64,000 nucleotides of DNA, taken from the NCBI GenBank assembly GCA_025642065.1, contig JAODUP010000012.1, positions 3,339,501-3,403,500 of the forward strand. Reading direction: 5' to 3'. The stretch comes from Paralvinella palmiformis (Eukaryota; Annelida; Polychaeta; Terebellida; Alvinellidae). Positions 28,419 through 37,924 of the stretch are shown in pieces. The first letter of the stretch is position 1. The number at the start of each line of letters is the position of its first letter. The notes under the pieces are model-generated. The model was not told the origin of the DNA. It searched no databases and saw only the letters and a list, made by a program, of their open reading frames with translations. Position numbers and translations under genes: made by a program.

Positions 28419-31400
28419 TATAGGAACATAAAGAAAATCCAAGAATCTATGTCTAAGACAAATATACAAGTGCCCCGTCATAGATATTTGGCATACACGT
28501 TTCACATGAGATATATTTTATTATGCAATTATATTAGCTTTGGTAAGCAATACACCAGACAAGAATGATCGGCGTCCATCTACTCCTGAACCTGTAGGAA
28601 TACCACTGCCAGCAGAACGTAAACGCCACAACTCGGCACCTGATGAAGAGCACATCTTGGACGCCACTGAATCATACCGTATGGCCGTTAAACACGACAG
28701 CCTGCTGAGTGCATCCTGCATGACAAGAACACGATCATCTACTTCCATTGGAGAATTGGTCAAAAGCCAGGCTTCGCCATCTGTTACTCGCAAGAATCGG
28801 GTTAGTTTGAATGGTGTTAGAGATGGTTAACAAACTAGGCTAAATTTGTTAACAGTTCGAATGTGGGTGTATTTTACTGATCTGGAGAGGGCCGAGAACT
28901 ATGATGCTGTGCAGTGATTGGAGTCCTTTAAATATAGGTTAGGTGGCTAGAATACTTAATATAAATCACTGATCTGAGGAATGTCTGATGACCTTTTGGT
29001 TCAGGTTCTAAACCCAGTTTTACTTGTATGCATGGAATGTTTCTTCTGATCATCTCATATCCCTAATTAGCAAATGTTCTGGGACACTGAATGGCCTAAA
29101 TTGTGCCGATGTTTCATTAAACAACATTAATCCCACCATCCATATCCCTAGTTAGTTGTCACTCAATGCTATGTCCGGATTTAAATCAAATGGTGTATAA
29201 ACTTTCTTTACCGCAGAGTTGGATATGTCAATGTTCTGGTTCTGTCTAAGAAATACTGAAATAACAGTGAAGTTCTACTTTTTGTGTCAGATTGTCAGGA
29301 TTGGTTTAGATTTTATAATAGTCACCACCATTGATCATTGGCATCCATAACTACAATAAGTGAATTAGCTGCTGTCCCATGTTAGATGCTGGGGTTGATT
29401 ACATAAATTAAACATACTGCAATAATGGATTATTTAGGGCACTTAATTTGCTTAGAACAGTGAATACTGGGTGTATTTACCTGTAAAACATACCATCTGG
29501 TAATTTTATAATAGTTTACATATCATAGATTTGTTATTTCTGATCTGATCGAGCTTTGACACAACAGATTTGTATGGAGATGTATAACATTTCAAAACTC
29601 AAATTGAGGTGTTACTGTCTGCATCAGTTTTACTTTTTCTTCAATCTTTTGTACTACTGTGTAATGTGCTACTGTATAATGCATCATTAACATTTTCATT
29701 GCATTATCGGCTTAATTATACCCCATCACCAGAGTAGAAATATTTATTCTGTACAATGTGAGCATGGATGACCCAATCTTTTATATCCATAGATGTCTCA
29801 GTCATCTCCAGAAGTTTCCGCTAGTGAAGAAGAGGAAGAAATGAACCTGTTAAAGGTTTACGAACAGCAGAAAGCTGCGCACAATGCTGATGAACTAGTG
29901 GTTACTGCAGCCAAGGAAATGGGTAAAGAACTTTTCGCACATCTCGATTTTGAAGACCGGAAAAATAAACTGGATGGTATGGTAAGTGAAGGAGTCTAAG
30001 CGGATGATACTGATCAGGTGAAATTGAAAAGCATAGCTAATGAAATGGTTACAGGATGATGATATTTTATTTGAGAATAATTTAGTGATCAAACGGTATG
30101 CTGTAATATAGCATTTATGTTATTGTTATCATGTCCAGGAAGGATATAAAGACTTAATATTCAGAAATAGGATATATTACGTAGGCCATTTCTTTAGTAG
30201 AGAGAATTGTGGTATCTTGCTAGAATAATAAGATTTTATTTAATATTCCGGAAGGATATAAAGACTTAATATTCAGAAATAGGATATATTACGTAGGCCA
30301 TTTCTTTAGAGAGAGAGAATTGTGTTATCTTGCTAGAATAATAAAATTTTAATTTTTGTTTTTTTATCACGATGACAGAAACTGTTGTAATTCTGTCATG
30401 CAGATCCTGAGAGTATAAAAGTACAAGATTAAAAGTTATGATTGAGATCTTTATTTATTGGAAGTTGGGATATATGAATTTACAAGATAAACAAATCAGA
30501 ACACAGTATCTTGTTTATTTTATTTTGATATAAAACAAAGATCAAAGCTATGTGCCATTTTTATCCAACGCAGATCAGCAAATTACAACAGGAGATAGAT
30601 CAGGAATCTGAGACCCGTTCTGAGCTCTGCCACCTGGAGCATGAGACTAGAGATCCAAATCAGAAAGCTTCCTACAAAGTAAGGATTGAGAAGTCCGATG
30701 AAAAGGTGCAATCACTCGCTCTTCTTATGCTGCACTACTGTGCTGGTTTACAGCACTGTATGGAAGAACGGGAACTGGATCGGCAGAGGAGGGAGACAGA
30801 GAGCGCCAATGATGCCAGAGTTGGATCTGTCTCTGCAAAAGCCAAGTGCACAGATGAAGATCAGTTAATGAAGAGAAGCAGCAGTGATGCAGGGCAGAAG
30901 AGAACTACAATATCAGCTGATGATGGTGAGGATGATGAAAGTGCTGCAGACGATGAGATGAGTTATGATGAAAGCCAGGGCAGGGAGAGTGGAATGTACA
31001 CAACAGCCATCAGGGAACAGACTGACAGTATTATGTACGCTAACAGATATGAAGGTATGCAAGCAAATACAGTGACCCCCAGGAGAGGTGAGGGGTTAAA
31101 ACAGAGCATCTCTGATGTAGAGGAAGATGTTAGTGATGCACTTAGAAGCCAGCAGCTAGTCATGTCATTCCAAGCCCTGTTGAGTCAGCAGGACAGTGAC
31201 TCAGAAGAAGACTGTGTTGATGATAACCAGGATGGTAGTCAGACGAGTGATACTGAACAAGTTTCTCAGGATTATGATACTCTGGTCTCACAATGCTCTC
31301 AGTTAAATGACTCGGATCAGGAAATGGCTGATGAAGAGGATGTTGAATCCCAGGAAAATGGTGATGGTTCAGTAATAGAAAAAGCTGGTGGTGTTACCAT

Positions 31401-31437
31401 AATGGTTAGTGAAGATAAGGCTAGTGAATCTGATTAA
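10605..31437 (+). CDS. PDZD8: PDZ domain-containing protein 8 (ER lipid-transfer tether), 23 coding exons
   Basis: Coding exons as I place them: 10605-10751, 13427-13545, 18264-18342, 18537-18626, 19330-19506, 19650-19730, 19929-20142, 20461-20570, 21001-21087, 21283-21365, 21516-21615, 22860-23071, 23836-24082, 24214-24351, 24773-24916, 25088-25194, 25605-25826, 26165-26246, 26593-26687, 28148-28329, 28538-28800, 29793-29981, 30574-31437. All junctions are GT-AG and in phase, giving about 1343 aa (human is about 1150). Order: N-terminal membrane anchor (about 2-24), SMP domain (about 85-300), PDZ (about 323-415), C2-like region (about 630-760), C1 zinc finger (about 793-843), coiled coil (about 1057-1115), long acidic tail. 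Known family role: an ER protein at contacts with late endosomes and mitochondria that moves lipids through its SMP domain. The fit of domain order is strong; exact ends of weak-consensus exons may move by a few codons. Confidence 0.93.
10855..11186 (+). mobile_element. tRNA-derived SINE, family 3, copy 1 (with an internal insertion)
   Basis: The head CATATAGCGCAGTGGTTAAA resembles an A-box region. The tail at about 11118-11178 (GAGCCGTATGTTCAG...GAGGCTAAACAACTCACTAAC) matches the tail of the copy at 17043-17235. About 180 bp starting with (GTA)n at 10926 separate the two in this copy and may be an insertion. Confidence 0.5.
11398..11515 (-). mobile_element. CR1/L2-like LINE 3' end, copy 1
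   Basis: The minus strand carries the family's terminal block (TACAGTGCTTTTGAATTGCT, then CCTGCTAGTAATGGCACTTT and ATTAAATATACATTATTATT). This is the same 3' end as the longer copy at 18790-19293. No coding sequence remains. Confidence 0.8.
11520..13426. other. PDZD8 intron, no gene seen
   Basis: No exon found. There is a short imperfect TG tract near 11750-11800, and a tRNA-like B-box trace near 12008-12020 that is too weak to call. Confidence 0.5.
13427..19730 (+). CDS. PDZD8: PDZD8 exons 2-6: SMP lipid-transfer domain
   Basis: Five exons encode the linker and most of the SMP fold, including LFFQFLFQELKDTRKIRR, the block GHQFPIIKNMC, and the core YKGGFQLAIDVDIVFAKRAY with RARLQFTRIPFTHWSFSFIE. 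SMP domains form a hydrophobic groove that carries glycerophospholipids between membranes. A 5'-truncated LINE (18790-19293) lies in the intron just before exon 5, ending only about 36 nt upstream of its 3' splice site. Confidence 0.88.
13840..13916. repeat. (GT)n(GC)n alternating purine-pyrimidine tract
   Basis: Interrupted GT repeats run into GCGCGCGCGCGCG at about 13901-13913. Alternating GT/GC of this kind is a classical Z-DNA-forming sequence. Confidence 0.8.
14862..15044 (-). mobile_element. tRNA-derived SINE, family 1, copy 1
   Basis: On the minus strand this reads CCTCCGTGGTCTAGCGGTAG at the head (A box TGGTCTAGCGG), GTGTTCGAATCCCGG (B box), then a body with CTCATTACCTTTGGAGGTCG and GGCCCATTTAGCCTACC. 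It is nearly identical to the copy at 46510-46708, so the family has been active recently. The acceptor-stem halves do not pair, so it is not a functional tRNA. Confidence 0.88.
15045..18263. other. PDZD8 intron, largely featureless
   Basis: No coding exon found. It contains a (GAT)n run at 16098-16121, a G-rich stretch at 16926-16953 and one family 3 SINE. The open frame at 15665-16057 has no family resemblance and atypical composition. Confidence 0.5.
17043..17235 (+). mobile_element. tRNA-derived SINE, family 3, copy 2
   Basis: Head GTGTAGCACAGTGGTTACAG with a B-box-like GTAGGTTTGAAACAG near 17092-17106, then a (TG)n run. The tail (GGTCCGAGTGTCATCAGTGT, then CGAGGCTAAACATATCACTC) matches the copy at 10855-11186. 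Confidence 0.55.
18660..18760. repeat. (CA)n microsatellite
   Basis: Long CA tract starting about 35 nt after the exon 4 donor of PDZD8. Open frames on both strands here are artefacts. Confidence 0.95.
18790..19293 (+). mobile_element. 5'-truncated CR1/L2-like LINE with intact 3' end
   Basis: The plus strand encodes the last part of a non-LTR reverse transcriptase: KYDHITPILQNLHWLPVRQR, then IHFKILLITYKSINDMAPDY, and further on FSVAAPTL (stop) NRLPANIRNASSLENFKSLL and KTHLVKVAFTDK. The 3' UTR carries TATTTGTACAGCGCCTTTGA and ends in (ATT)n at about 19278-19293. It is the longest member of a family with at least six other 3' ends in this window. The coding part is broken by stops. Confidence 0.88.
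20461..21615 (+). CDS. PDZD8: PDZD8 exons 8-11: PDZ domain
   Basis: The four exons encode the tail of the post-SMP strand and a PDZ domain. The carboxylate-binding loop is NIGLSFRD, in place of a canonical GLGF. It is followed by VVDVVTPYTPAAFANIKKND, VVVAVGGIKVTS and the helix KQAAKLMKQATDK. The domain is split by three introns. The donor after 21365 runs directly into a (TA)n(TG)n tract. Confidence 0.85.
21367..21406. repeat. (TA)n(TG)n at a splice donor
   Basis: Begins at the fifth intron base after PDZD8 exon 10 (GTATGTATATAT...). A (CA)n run follows at about 21438-21459, so complementary TG and CA tracts flank a short stretch of about 30 nt. Confidence 0.9.
22235..22585. repeat. 43-bp minisatellite, about 8 copies, with palindromic unit
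   Basis: Tandem copies of a unit of about 43 bp (core AACACCATGCCAACATCTGT, then GTACATCCTACTGGCATGGT and ATT). Copies differ at a few sites. Across each unit GGCATGGT-ATTAAC-ACCATGCC forms an 8-bp stem with a 6-nt loop. It lies inside the PDZD8 intron between exons 11 and 12. Confidence 0.92.
23166..23412 (+). mobile_element. MITE family (GTAGGTCCCGGCCATTAA TIR), 5'-truncated copy
   Basis: Matches the right part of the elements at 36295-36838 and 39276-40213 (CTATGACTGCATGAGTTTAA, GACGATTGATGCCCGCTTGC, CCCAATGACTGGATTTCTTG). It ends TTTAATGGCCGGGACCTACG, the inverted complement of the left end seen in the other copies, so the terminal inverted repeat is defined across copies. A (TA)n tract follows directly. 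Confidence 0.82.
23797..23831. repeat. (TA)n abutting a 3' splice site
   Basis: About 17 TA units end 5 nt before the first base of PDZD8 exon 13 (acceptor TACAG at 23831-23835). They replace the usual polypyrimidine tract. Confidence 0.92.
24598..24730. repeat. (TG)n and (TTG)n(TG)n microsatellites
   Basis: Two tracts, about 24610-24629 and 24687-24729, in the intron 45-160 nt upstream of PDZD8 exon 15. Confidence 0.9.
24773..25826 (+). CDS. PDZD8: PDZD8 exons 15-17: C2-like region
   Basis: Encodes LVFNEKFEFDIEESHNYLNI, VWCEIPEKLDKQSRVIKPEK, a GHVSIPLMDIALECL strand and CYGDITLEFCHV. The alternation of strands (NEKFEFDI ... LNICVWC ... LGHVSIPL) is typical of a C2 beta-sandwich. The usual calcium-binding aspartates are not obvious, so it is probably not a calcium sensor. 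Confidence 0.7.
25325..25375. repeat. (TG)n microsatellite
   Basis: Imperfect TG tract in the intron after PDZD8 exon 16. Confidence 0.9.
26165..26687 (+). CDS. PDZD8: PDZD8 exons 18-19: C1-type zinc finger
   Basis: The two exons give HDFIATHFQSATYCNFCHKK followed by CQVCGMVCHKKC. This matches the C1 pattern His...Cys-x2-Cys...Cys-x2-Cys-x4-His-x2-Cys. The last spacing is odd: an extra Cys comes after three residues (TERC), and the terminal Cys lies nine residues after the previous ligand rather than the usual seven. C1 domains bind diacylglycerol or anionic lipid; in this family the finger helps bind membranes. Confidence 0.82.
27172..27298 (+). mobile_element. CR1/L2-like LINE 3' end, copy 3
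   Basis: Closely matches the last 115 bp of the 18790-19293 element (CAGACATATTATTTGGGGTA, TTTGTACAGCGCCTTTCAAT) and ends in (ATT)n. Confidence 0.88.
28376..28419. repeat. (TG)n microsatellite
   Basis: About 21 TG units between PDZD8 exons 20 and 21. Confidence 0.93.
28930..29155 (+). mobile_element. Degenerate tRNA-derived SINE, family 4, copy 1
   Basis: A B-box-like CAGGTTCTAAACCCAG near 29002-29017 is followed by a body ending GACACTGAATGGCCTAAATT, then GT-CGATGT-TCATTAA-CAACATT. The same tail occurs inverted at 53165-53235. Confidence 0.6.
29793..31437 (+). CDS. PDZD8: PDZD8 last two exons: coiled coil and acidic tail
   Basis: Exon 22 (29793-29981) is followed by a terminal exon (30574-31437, 287 codons). 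It opens with a heptad-rich, charged helix (ISKLQQEIDQESETRSELCH onward, to about codon 55). In the family this coiled coil binds Rab7 on late endosomes. The remaining 230 or so residues are acidic and low-complexity (for example DDGEDDESAADDEMSYDES), which largely explains the greater length compared with vertebrate homologues. Confidence 0.85.
30138..30355. repeat. 112-bp tandem duplication in PDZD8 last intron
   Basis: Two copies starting GGAAGGATATAAAGACTTAA at 30138 and 30250, differing at only a few bases over about 105 bp. Both carry an AG-rich stretch (GAGAGAGAATTGTG). This is a recent duplication. Confidence 0.93.
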
Positions 31438-32263
31438 AATCAGTTTCTTGTTGTTGACCATGGATCCCTCTGTACCCTAAAATTATCAAACATATTTTAC
31501 AATAACTGTCAAAACTGTCCATATTGGAATATGTAAAAACTGAAACGTTGGTGATGCTATTTTGAATAGGCATTTGGTGATGCTATTTTGGCCTGAAATT
31601 GTCCCATTTCTGTACTGTGGGCATTTATTTGGGAAAACCTGAGCTTGTCCGTTCTAAATACTGGCCAACTGTTCTATTCCAGCAGTAGATTTTTGGTATA
31701 ATCTGTTTAAGAAAACTGGCTAAATCATAATCAGATTATTGCTAATTGACAGGTTTTTATGTTTGTTAATTACTAAACAAAACACAGACATCTGTGAATA
31801 TTTAGCTGTTGCTTCATTCACCGTAAACTGTATTGGGTGTAATGATGATTAATTTTTGAATAGGCATCAGTTCATTCAGTTGTGCCACTCACCTCCTGGA
31901 AAACATGTTCATTTATAACGTTTGACCTTTCTGTTGAAGTTAGTCTTATCATTTGTCATATCATATTATTTGGAAACTTAGTTTTAAGTAAACTGCCAAG
32001 AACAAATGAACCGAAAGTCCGGTCTAGAATTTTATATACAAATAAAATTTGTGACTGGATTAATCAAATTGTTCAAAATGTGGTATACCACAGTATTATT
32101 CAAAAGTTTGTGATCTCATTAATAGTTGGCCATATTTGTCATTCACTATGTGATGGTGATGCATAAATGTTATTGACTTTTCCCGCTCCTTATAGCAAAA
32201 ATGGTTTGAGGCAAGGAAGAAGAATTGTATTTAGTGTGCATGAAAGAATGAATGTTATATTGT

Positions 32264-32269
32264 AATAAA
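32264..32269 (+). terminator. Candidate PDZD8 poly(A) signal
   Basis: AATAAA about 830 nt after the PDZD8 stop codon, in AT-rich sequence with no other gene. It is the first canonical plus-strand hexamer I noticed after the stop. Confidence 0.45.
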
Positions 32270-32299
32270 CTGTAACCTGGTAATTATAAATGCATACAT

Positions 32300-35200
32300 A
32301 TTAATCTTAGCTGTCACTGATTGATCCAGTTTGTTTATCCACCATGAAATGACTAGTTGGTTGTACCGATTTAGTGAAATTCCTATTAAAAAATTGTATA
32401 GTTAATTCCAACTATCCTCAATATAAGACAAGTAAAGTATACAAATGTATATGTAGAAAAATTAGTTTCCACCAGAACTCAGTTGTTTGTCTTAGCTAAA
32501 TCTTAGTTTAAGCAAAAACATGTTTCTCATCTGTGAATTATTTTTATCGGTCTATTTTTATCTGCTCTTTCTTTTGTTCTGCTGATACGATATCTGGTGC
32601 TGTAATATTATTTGCAACCTTGTTCTCGGCATAGGAGAGATCTGTGTTACAGCTAACAAATCACTGTGTCACTGATTGTCAATAACTGGTATTATTTGAA
32701 ACAACTGCCTACTTCATTGTGATGATGATATTGAACAGCCATTTCATGTGATTCCGTATTTAAGTGTAATACTGTTTACTTAATCACTGTAAACTATTTA
32801 ATTATGCACAGACACACACACACACTCACAAGAACACAATTTCAATTTGACTATGACTTGCATTATATTGTTTTCACACTTATTGTACAGCACTTTGGCA
32901 GCTAACTACCATATAATAATTCTAGAAAGCACGCTGAACAATTATAATTTGTGAGTCTTCTTCGATTCTTCTTTGTATTAAAATGTATGTTGTAATTGTT
33001 AAGGAAATTATTTCTAATCTATACCTGTAATTTGCAAGACTTAGAACAACTGATTACTTCAGATAAGCATGGTACCTGTCTCATTTACATGCTGAATGCT
33101 ATCAAAAGAAGCATTTTGATAATCGAAGCATATATTGCCTTTATTTACAAATTGATGTCACAGAGCTCCCTCGGACCTTTATATGAAGAATGAATACTTA
33201 ATCTTCATGAACACACACATACACACACATTACAGGTGACCATTTCCTCATCCCAGTTTATTTCACAGTATTTAGGCTTCTAACTTAATCCATGTTTTGT
33301 GTGTTACTCTTGGTCAAAACGTGGTGTGTCGTTGTACCATGTTATATATTTGGTCAAAGCGTTAGTTCAGAATGGTATTTTTTTATATAGGTAACCACCA
33401 CATGCTGTTCACATTCTCCTGGTGACTTAAGTATGTGTGCTTGTCAAAAATTAGTTGGCTTAATGTTATAGTTATTATATACAACCTACTGTGTCATCCG
33501 ATGATAATAATATGTTTGTATACATGATATGCAGCTGTTGGGTGTATCAGCCATTTTATATAATCCCTTGTGTGCCGAGTTTTGTAGGTGTAGGGATCAG
33601 TCAGATGTATTTATCATACAGTATTGCTATAATAAATATGACGATCCTCATCCAAGAAGCAACTATACAGCACAGTAACAGTATTGGCCGTTACGAGTGG
33701 CAACTTAAAAGTTGTTTTATGATCATTTCTAAGATATTGTGAAGGATTTAATGTTAAACAACTGTCAGTATGTCAGGCATGGTGTATGACGTTATTGTGT
33801 AGCATATAACCCAAGATAGTTTAGGAACTGAATATGGATCAACTTCATAGATGATGACTTGACCAAAAGCGCCCTGTGTTATATACTCAATATTTATGAA
33901 TCCCAGAAAAGCCTTGTTTTACAAATTAGTTCTGTGGCTATAGATAAACCACTGTCTACACATTCCCATGAATTACTGATCGAAATTGACCTTTTTGCCG
34001 AAGTATATTAATGCCTATCTGTAAGTTGTAACAGAAACCAGGATGGATTGTTGATTACTCAAGTTGTGGCCAGGCATACAGCTAGACCAAACAAGTCAGC
34101 TATGATAATTCATAGTTGTGAAATAGAAAATTATTTTTATGTTCGGTGTTGTTAATTGTTGTCATTATTACTAGGGTCGATCTGTATTGACTGCATGCGA
34201 TAAGAGCTGTACTTAAATTCTCTGATCAAAAAAAGCATCATTGGTGATCGGTTTGGCTGTATCATGTCATAATTTTTACATTTCCCCCCTATTAGCTGTT
34301 GTATACATGGCATTGTTTTTTTGTCTGATACTTAATTCTGTCTGTTGACATCCTCATCCACGATTTGTTACAACTGATGTTGTTCTATTGATTCTGATTA
34401 TTATGAAAGTTTAACTATAAAGCTATAATACTTTGGAAGTGATACGTCATCAGCTGCAAGATGTGTTATTGGTAATCTTCATTCTGTCTTACAAACACAC
34501 ACACCAGCATACAGTATTTGCTAACGCTTGTTAGCATCCCACAAAACAGAATGGTTCATCAGCGGAGAGCTGTGATACAATAGACTGTAAATACAAATCT
34601 AGTCATCTGTTGTCACATATGAAACCAAATTATGGTAACATAGAGAGTATATTATTCTACAGCCATTACTGTATTATCTGAGTAACTGCATTCCTGTTTA
34701 TTTCCTGCATGCATTCCAGCTAGAATATTTTCAGCTAGAATATTGCCACAGTAGTGAATATTTTCATATCATAATCAGTTATTTTTAATTGTCATTAGTC
34801 ACCATCTGTTACGATGCACAATGTATTAGGGGTGTTGTTATGCTTTCATCAGACATATTATTTTGCAACATTATGAGCACTCAAGGAAGTCACACGACCC
34901 ATAGTATGTCACTGTTTTGATCTGTTTAGAAGTTTTTGATTCCAAAAGTTTAAAAAAGTGGCCAATATGTGGGGGTACTGTAGCCTAAAGATCTCCAGCA
35001 GTTAAGAGCCACAATAACTTTCATCACACCCCTCAAGGCACACGTTTTGTTGGCCATTTCTACAACAATGCTTGGAGCACCAGAAATATAGTATCTTGTA
35101 TTTATACATGATAATCATCAAAAGTAGTCTACTTTATGCTTTAGTGTGATGTGATGGCAGGCTAGAGAAAAATGGTTACTGTTTAAATTGATAATATATA

Positions 35201-35640
35201 GCAAATAAACTCCATGCAAATGATGACATTTTCTTTCTATAGGTATAAGTGTGATAAAACCAAAACAGCAAACACTGAAATTGCCATGTTTATTTTACAC
35301 TGAACATTATTTTGTTTACACAAAACACGAGTCAATAAAATGTAGACACATCTATGATATATGTAAGAATTAATTTTAAAATTTACATAAAATGCAGTGT
35401 GGATCATAGAATGAACTTATAACTAATAAACTTGTATAATATATATAGGTGTGCTATTTAAATAGAAAAATGATTGGGTAAATCAGTCTTAAATTAAATT
35501 TACATGTATGTCGTTCTTTCATAACATTTTAAAACGTAGGTCCCGTAACCACAGATTATTCTCTCTTAAGTACAACACTGGGCACACTTTTCTAAGAATT
35601 AATAAATATACAAACAAATACATTTAGTATAATATATTAA
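32300..35640. other. Convergent intergenic region (PDZD8 / ATOX1), no gene seen
   Basis: No exon-like coding sequence on either strand. It probably holds the rest of the PDZD8 3' UTR and the 3' UTR of ATOX1. Short CA runs near 32812 and 33214. Confidence 0.55.
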
Positions 35641-35661
35641 CAATTACCACTTTCAGGTGTG

Positions 35662-35667
35662 TTTATT
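35662..35667 (-). terminator. Candidate ATOX1 poly(A) signal
   Basis: TTTATT on the plus strand is AATAAA on the minus strand, about 240 nt beyond the ATOX1 stop. A further candidate lies at 35289-35294. Confidence 0.4.
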
Positions 35668-35907
35668 CATTTGCTTGGCAGTACTAATCCACACTAAAAA
35701 CTGGTTCTATTATTGAAACAATAAACAGATGACGATATTCCCAGAATGTGAAATTAAACTATGAAGTGTACTAAGATCTATAGCTTAACCAAAACCCACT
35801 CTGAAGTCTGATACAAGTTAGTGAATCGGAGTAATGGGACAGTTAATTCAAGACAGTAAGTGATTTTCTTGTCGTTGATTTGGAAGGCTCTGCAAAATGT
35901 CGACGTG

Positions 35908-37253
35908 CTAAGAACCGACTTCGCCAACAAATTCCACTTTCTTGCCAGTTTTCTTTAAGGCTTCCAGACAGTCGTCGGCAGACTTATCAGTTGTAATCAG
36001 TAGCATCTGTCCATCCATGTCAACCTCAACATCTTCTACTGTTAAAAGAAGACAATCTAATTAACTTCTATCTACAAAACTGCAGCATAATCAACACTTT
36101 GTGACATAAACATGCCTGGCAAAATCATAATCTGTTTAAAATATGTTGCATCTCTTAAGTTGGGAGAATTACATCCGATGTACAGCCTGAGCAAATGAAT
36201 ATATCTGTTAATCATAATGTATTTCAAATGATACTGCAAACAAAGGGAGTAGAGGACAGGTGTTAGATTACTTGGAATAACACAAAATCAGATACTGTAG
36301 GTCCCTGCCATTAATCCAAGGTATTTTTTTAGGCCTAAAATATCACGATTTATGGTAGTACCATTCATTAAGCCGACCTAAAAATCCGAACTTTCCCTGC
36401 AGTATTTCCAGGTGATGCTTTGAATGCAGGAAATAGATCAAGGCAAGTTATAATGATCATTTACACAAACTGGTAGTGCATATGTAGGACCTCAAACTTA
36501 AATTAATGGCATGATTAAACATTCAATGAACCGCATATGAAGTCAATGACTAAGAAATTGAATTGAAAGTCCAACAATATTCATCCATAATTACAAAAAT
36601 CAGATAATTCTACATATAAATATTGATTTTCATTATAAAGCCATGTATAATTATCATCAACTTGTTTCTCTTCTATTTTCACTCTATGACTGCATGAGTT
36701 TAAATCAAAATGACGATTGATGTCCATTTGCATCTAGATCTAAACTAGAGTCCAGATGGCTGCTAACACACTGAAATATTTTCTCCCGATGACTGGATTT
36801 CTTGACACTAAAATAGCACCGGCCATTAAGCCGACACTCAAATTTAGTTTCTTTGCTTACCTCCAATTTTGGAAAGATTCCTTTTAGCAGCATTGGAACA
36901 TCCTCCACAGGACATCTCGAACTTAAAATGATATTTCTGCAAGACAAATAACTGAAGCGGTGAAAACTTGGAAGTATGCACCTCAAATGAAAAGGATTGC
37001 GAATGATAATCCCTCCGGATATGATTAAAGTCAACAAAAGGTTATTATCATCTACTTCCTGTTTACGTTATCAAATAATAATAAGTGGTAAAATTTTTTT
37101 AGATTTCTACATTGACATCATTCCACAACTTTTTGTTTCTACCATCTCTATCTTCATCTCTAACTATCACAAATTTCTTCAACTCCCATAATCTGCAAAT
37201 CGTGTTTATAGATAAACAAATTTTAAAAATAAAGACAATTTACAAACGGGCAT
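35908..37253 (-). CDS. ATOX1: ATOX1 copper chaperone, 3 exons on the minus strand
   Basis: Exon 3 is 35908-36038, exon 2 is 36861-36936 and the proposed exon 1 is the six-base coding stub 37248-37253 (Met-Pro). Exon 2 encodes KYHFKFEMSCGGCSNAAKRN, with the copper-binding MxCxxC motif as MSCGGC. Exon 3 encodes the second half of the ferredoxin-like fold, VEDVEVDMDGQMLLIT, with the conserved KKTGKK segment and stop. Phases agree (0, then 1), giving about 70 aa, as in the family. Known role: it takes Cu(I) in the cytosol and hands it to ATP7A/B pumps. Exons 2 and 3 are secure. Exon 1 rests on the Met-Pro start typical of the family and a non-consensus donor (GTTTGT). The MITE at 36295-36838 sits in intron 2, ending about 20 nt from exon 2. 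Confidence 0.88.
36295..36838 (+). mobile_element. MITE family (GTAGGTCCCGGCCATTAA TIR), copy in ATOX1 intron 2
   Basis: Starts CTGTAGGTCCCTGCCATTAA after a TA. It shares long blocks with 39276-40213, such as AATATCACGATTTATGGTA, GCCGACCTAAAAATC, TCCCTGCAGTATTTCCAGGT and GGATTTCTTGACACTAAAAT. The right end is disrupted: instead of the inverted terminus it shows CCGGCCATTAAGCCGACACT in direct orientation. Confidence 0.82.
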
Positions 37254-37685
37254 CTTTGTTGTAGATGAGTTGTTGGTTTGTTTATAGTACGACCGGGGCT
37301 GCTACGTCAGTTCAGCATCTGAAAAATGCCAAACCATAAAAAACATCATTGATTTTGCTACAGTTATGGTCGTTCAGAATCTACAAACAGACTGTCACAT
37401 GTCAGTCATATTATTCACACTTTTATCAATGCAGATATACTAAATTAACAAAGATGGGGTGGTTTATATAAGCTATATTAAATATCCATAACTATGTCTT
37501 TTTGAATTTTTTTTGTTGTTGTTTGCACATAAGCCCTTGCACAAAACTTCCTATGGTTATAATTAATACATCAAAATAGGACAACTAAATATGACATAAG
37601 TCCCTATCATCAATATCATACCTCTGGCAAATAAAACTTTTTCTGACGTGGCAGTTTTTTTCTTCACAAGTTACTCAAAACAATA

Positions 37686-37785
37686 ATATTATTATTAATG
37701 GAAATGAAGGTTTAATGAAGTGCCTTTTACCCCTTTACTATTCGGAGCCATTCAAATGCACTGTACTGTGTATAATGATAGCCCA
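37686..37785 (-). mobile_element. CR1/L2-like LINE 3' end, degenerate copy 4
   Basis: The minus strand retains CAGTGCATTTGAATGGCTCC and a diverged GGCACTTCATTAAACC block ending in (AAT)n. It is older than the other copies and lies upstream of ATOX1. Confidence 0.6.
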
Positions 37786-37924
37786 ATAACTGAATAAGGA
37801 AATCTACAACAAAATCTACATTTTAAGGTGTTTCTCTGACCGACCCTAATTCATATAAATTATAATGAATGATTATGATATTATATAGTAATTATTAAAC
37901 TATTTATGATATCTAGATCTACTA

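Noticed and set aside
31882..32166. 94-codon open frame after the PDZD8 stop
   Set aside because: Lies in the 3' UTR, AT-rich, with no domain and no upstream splice acceptor in phase.
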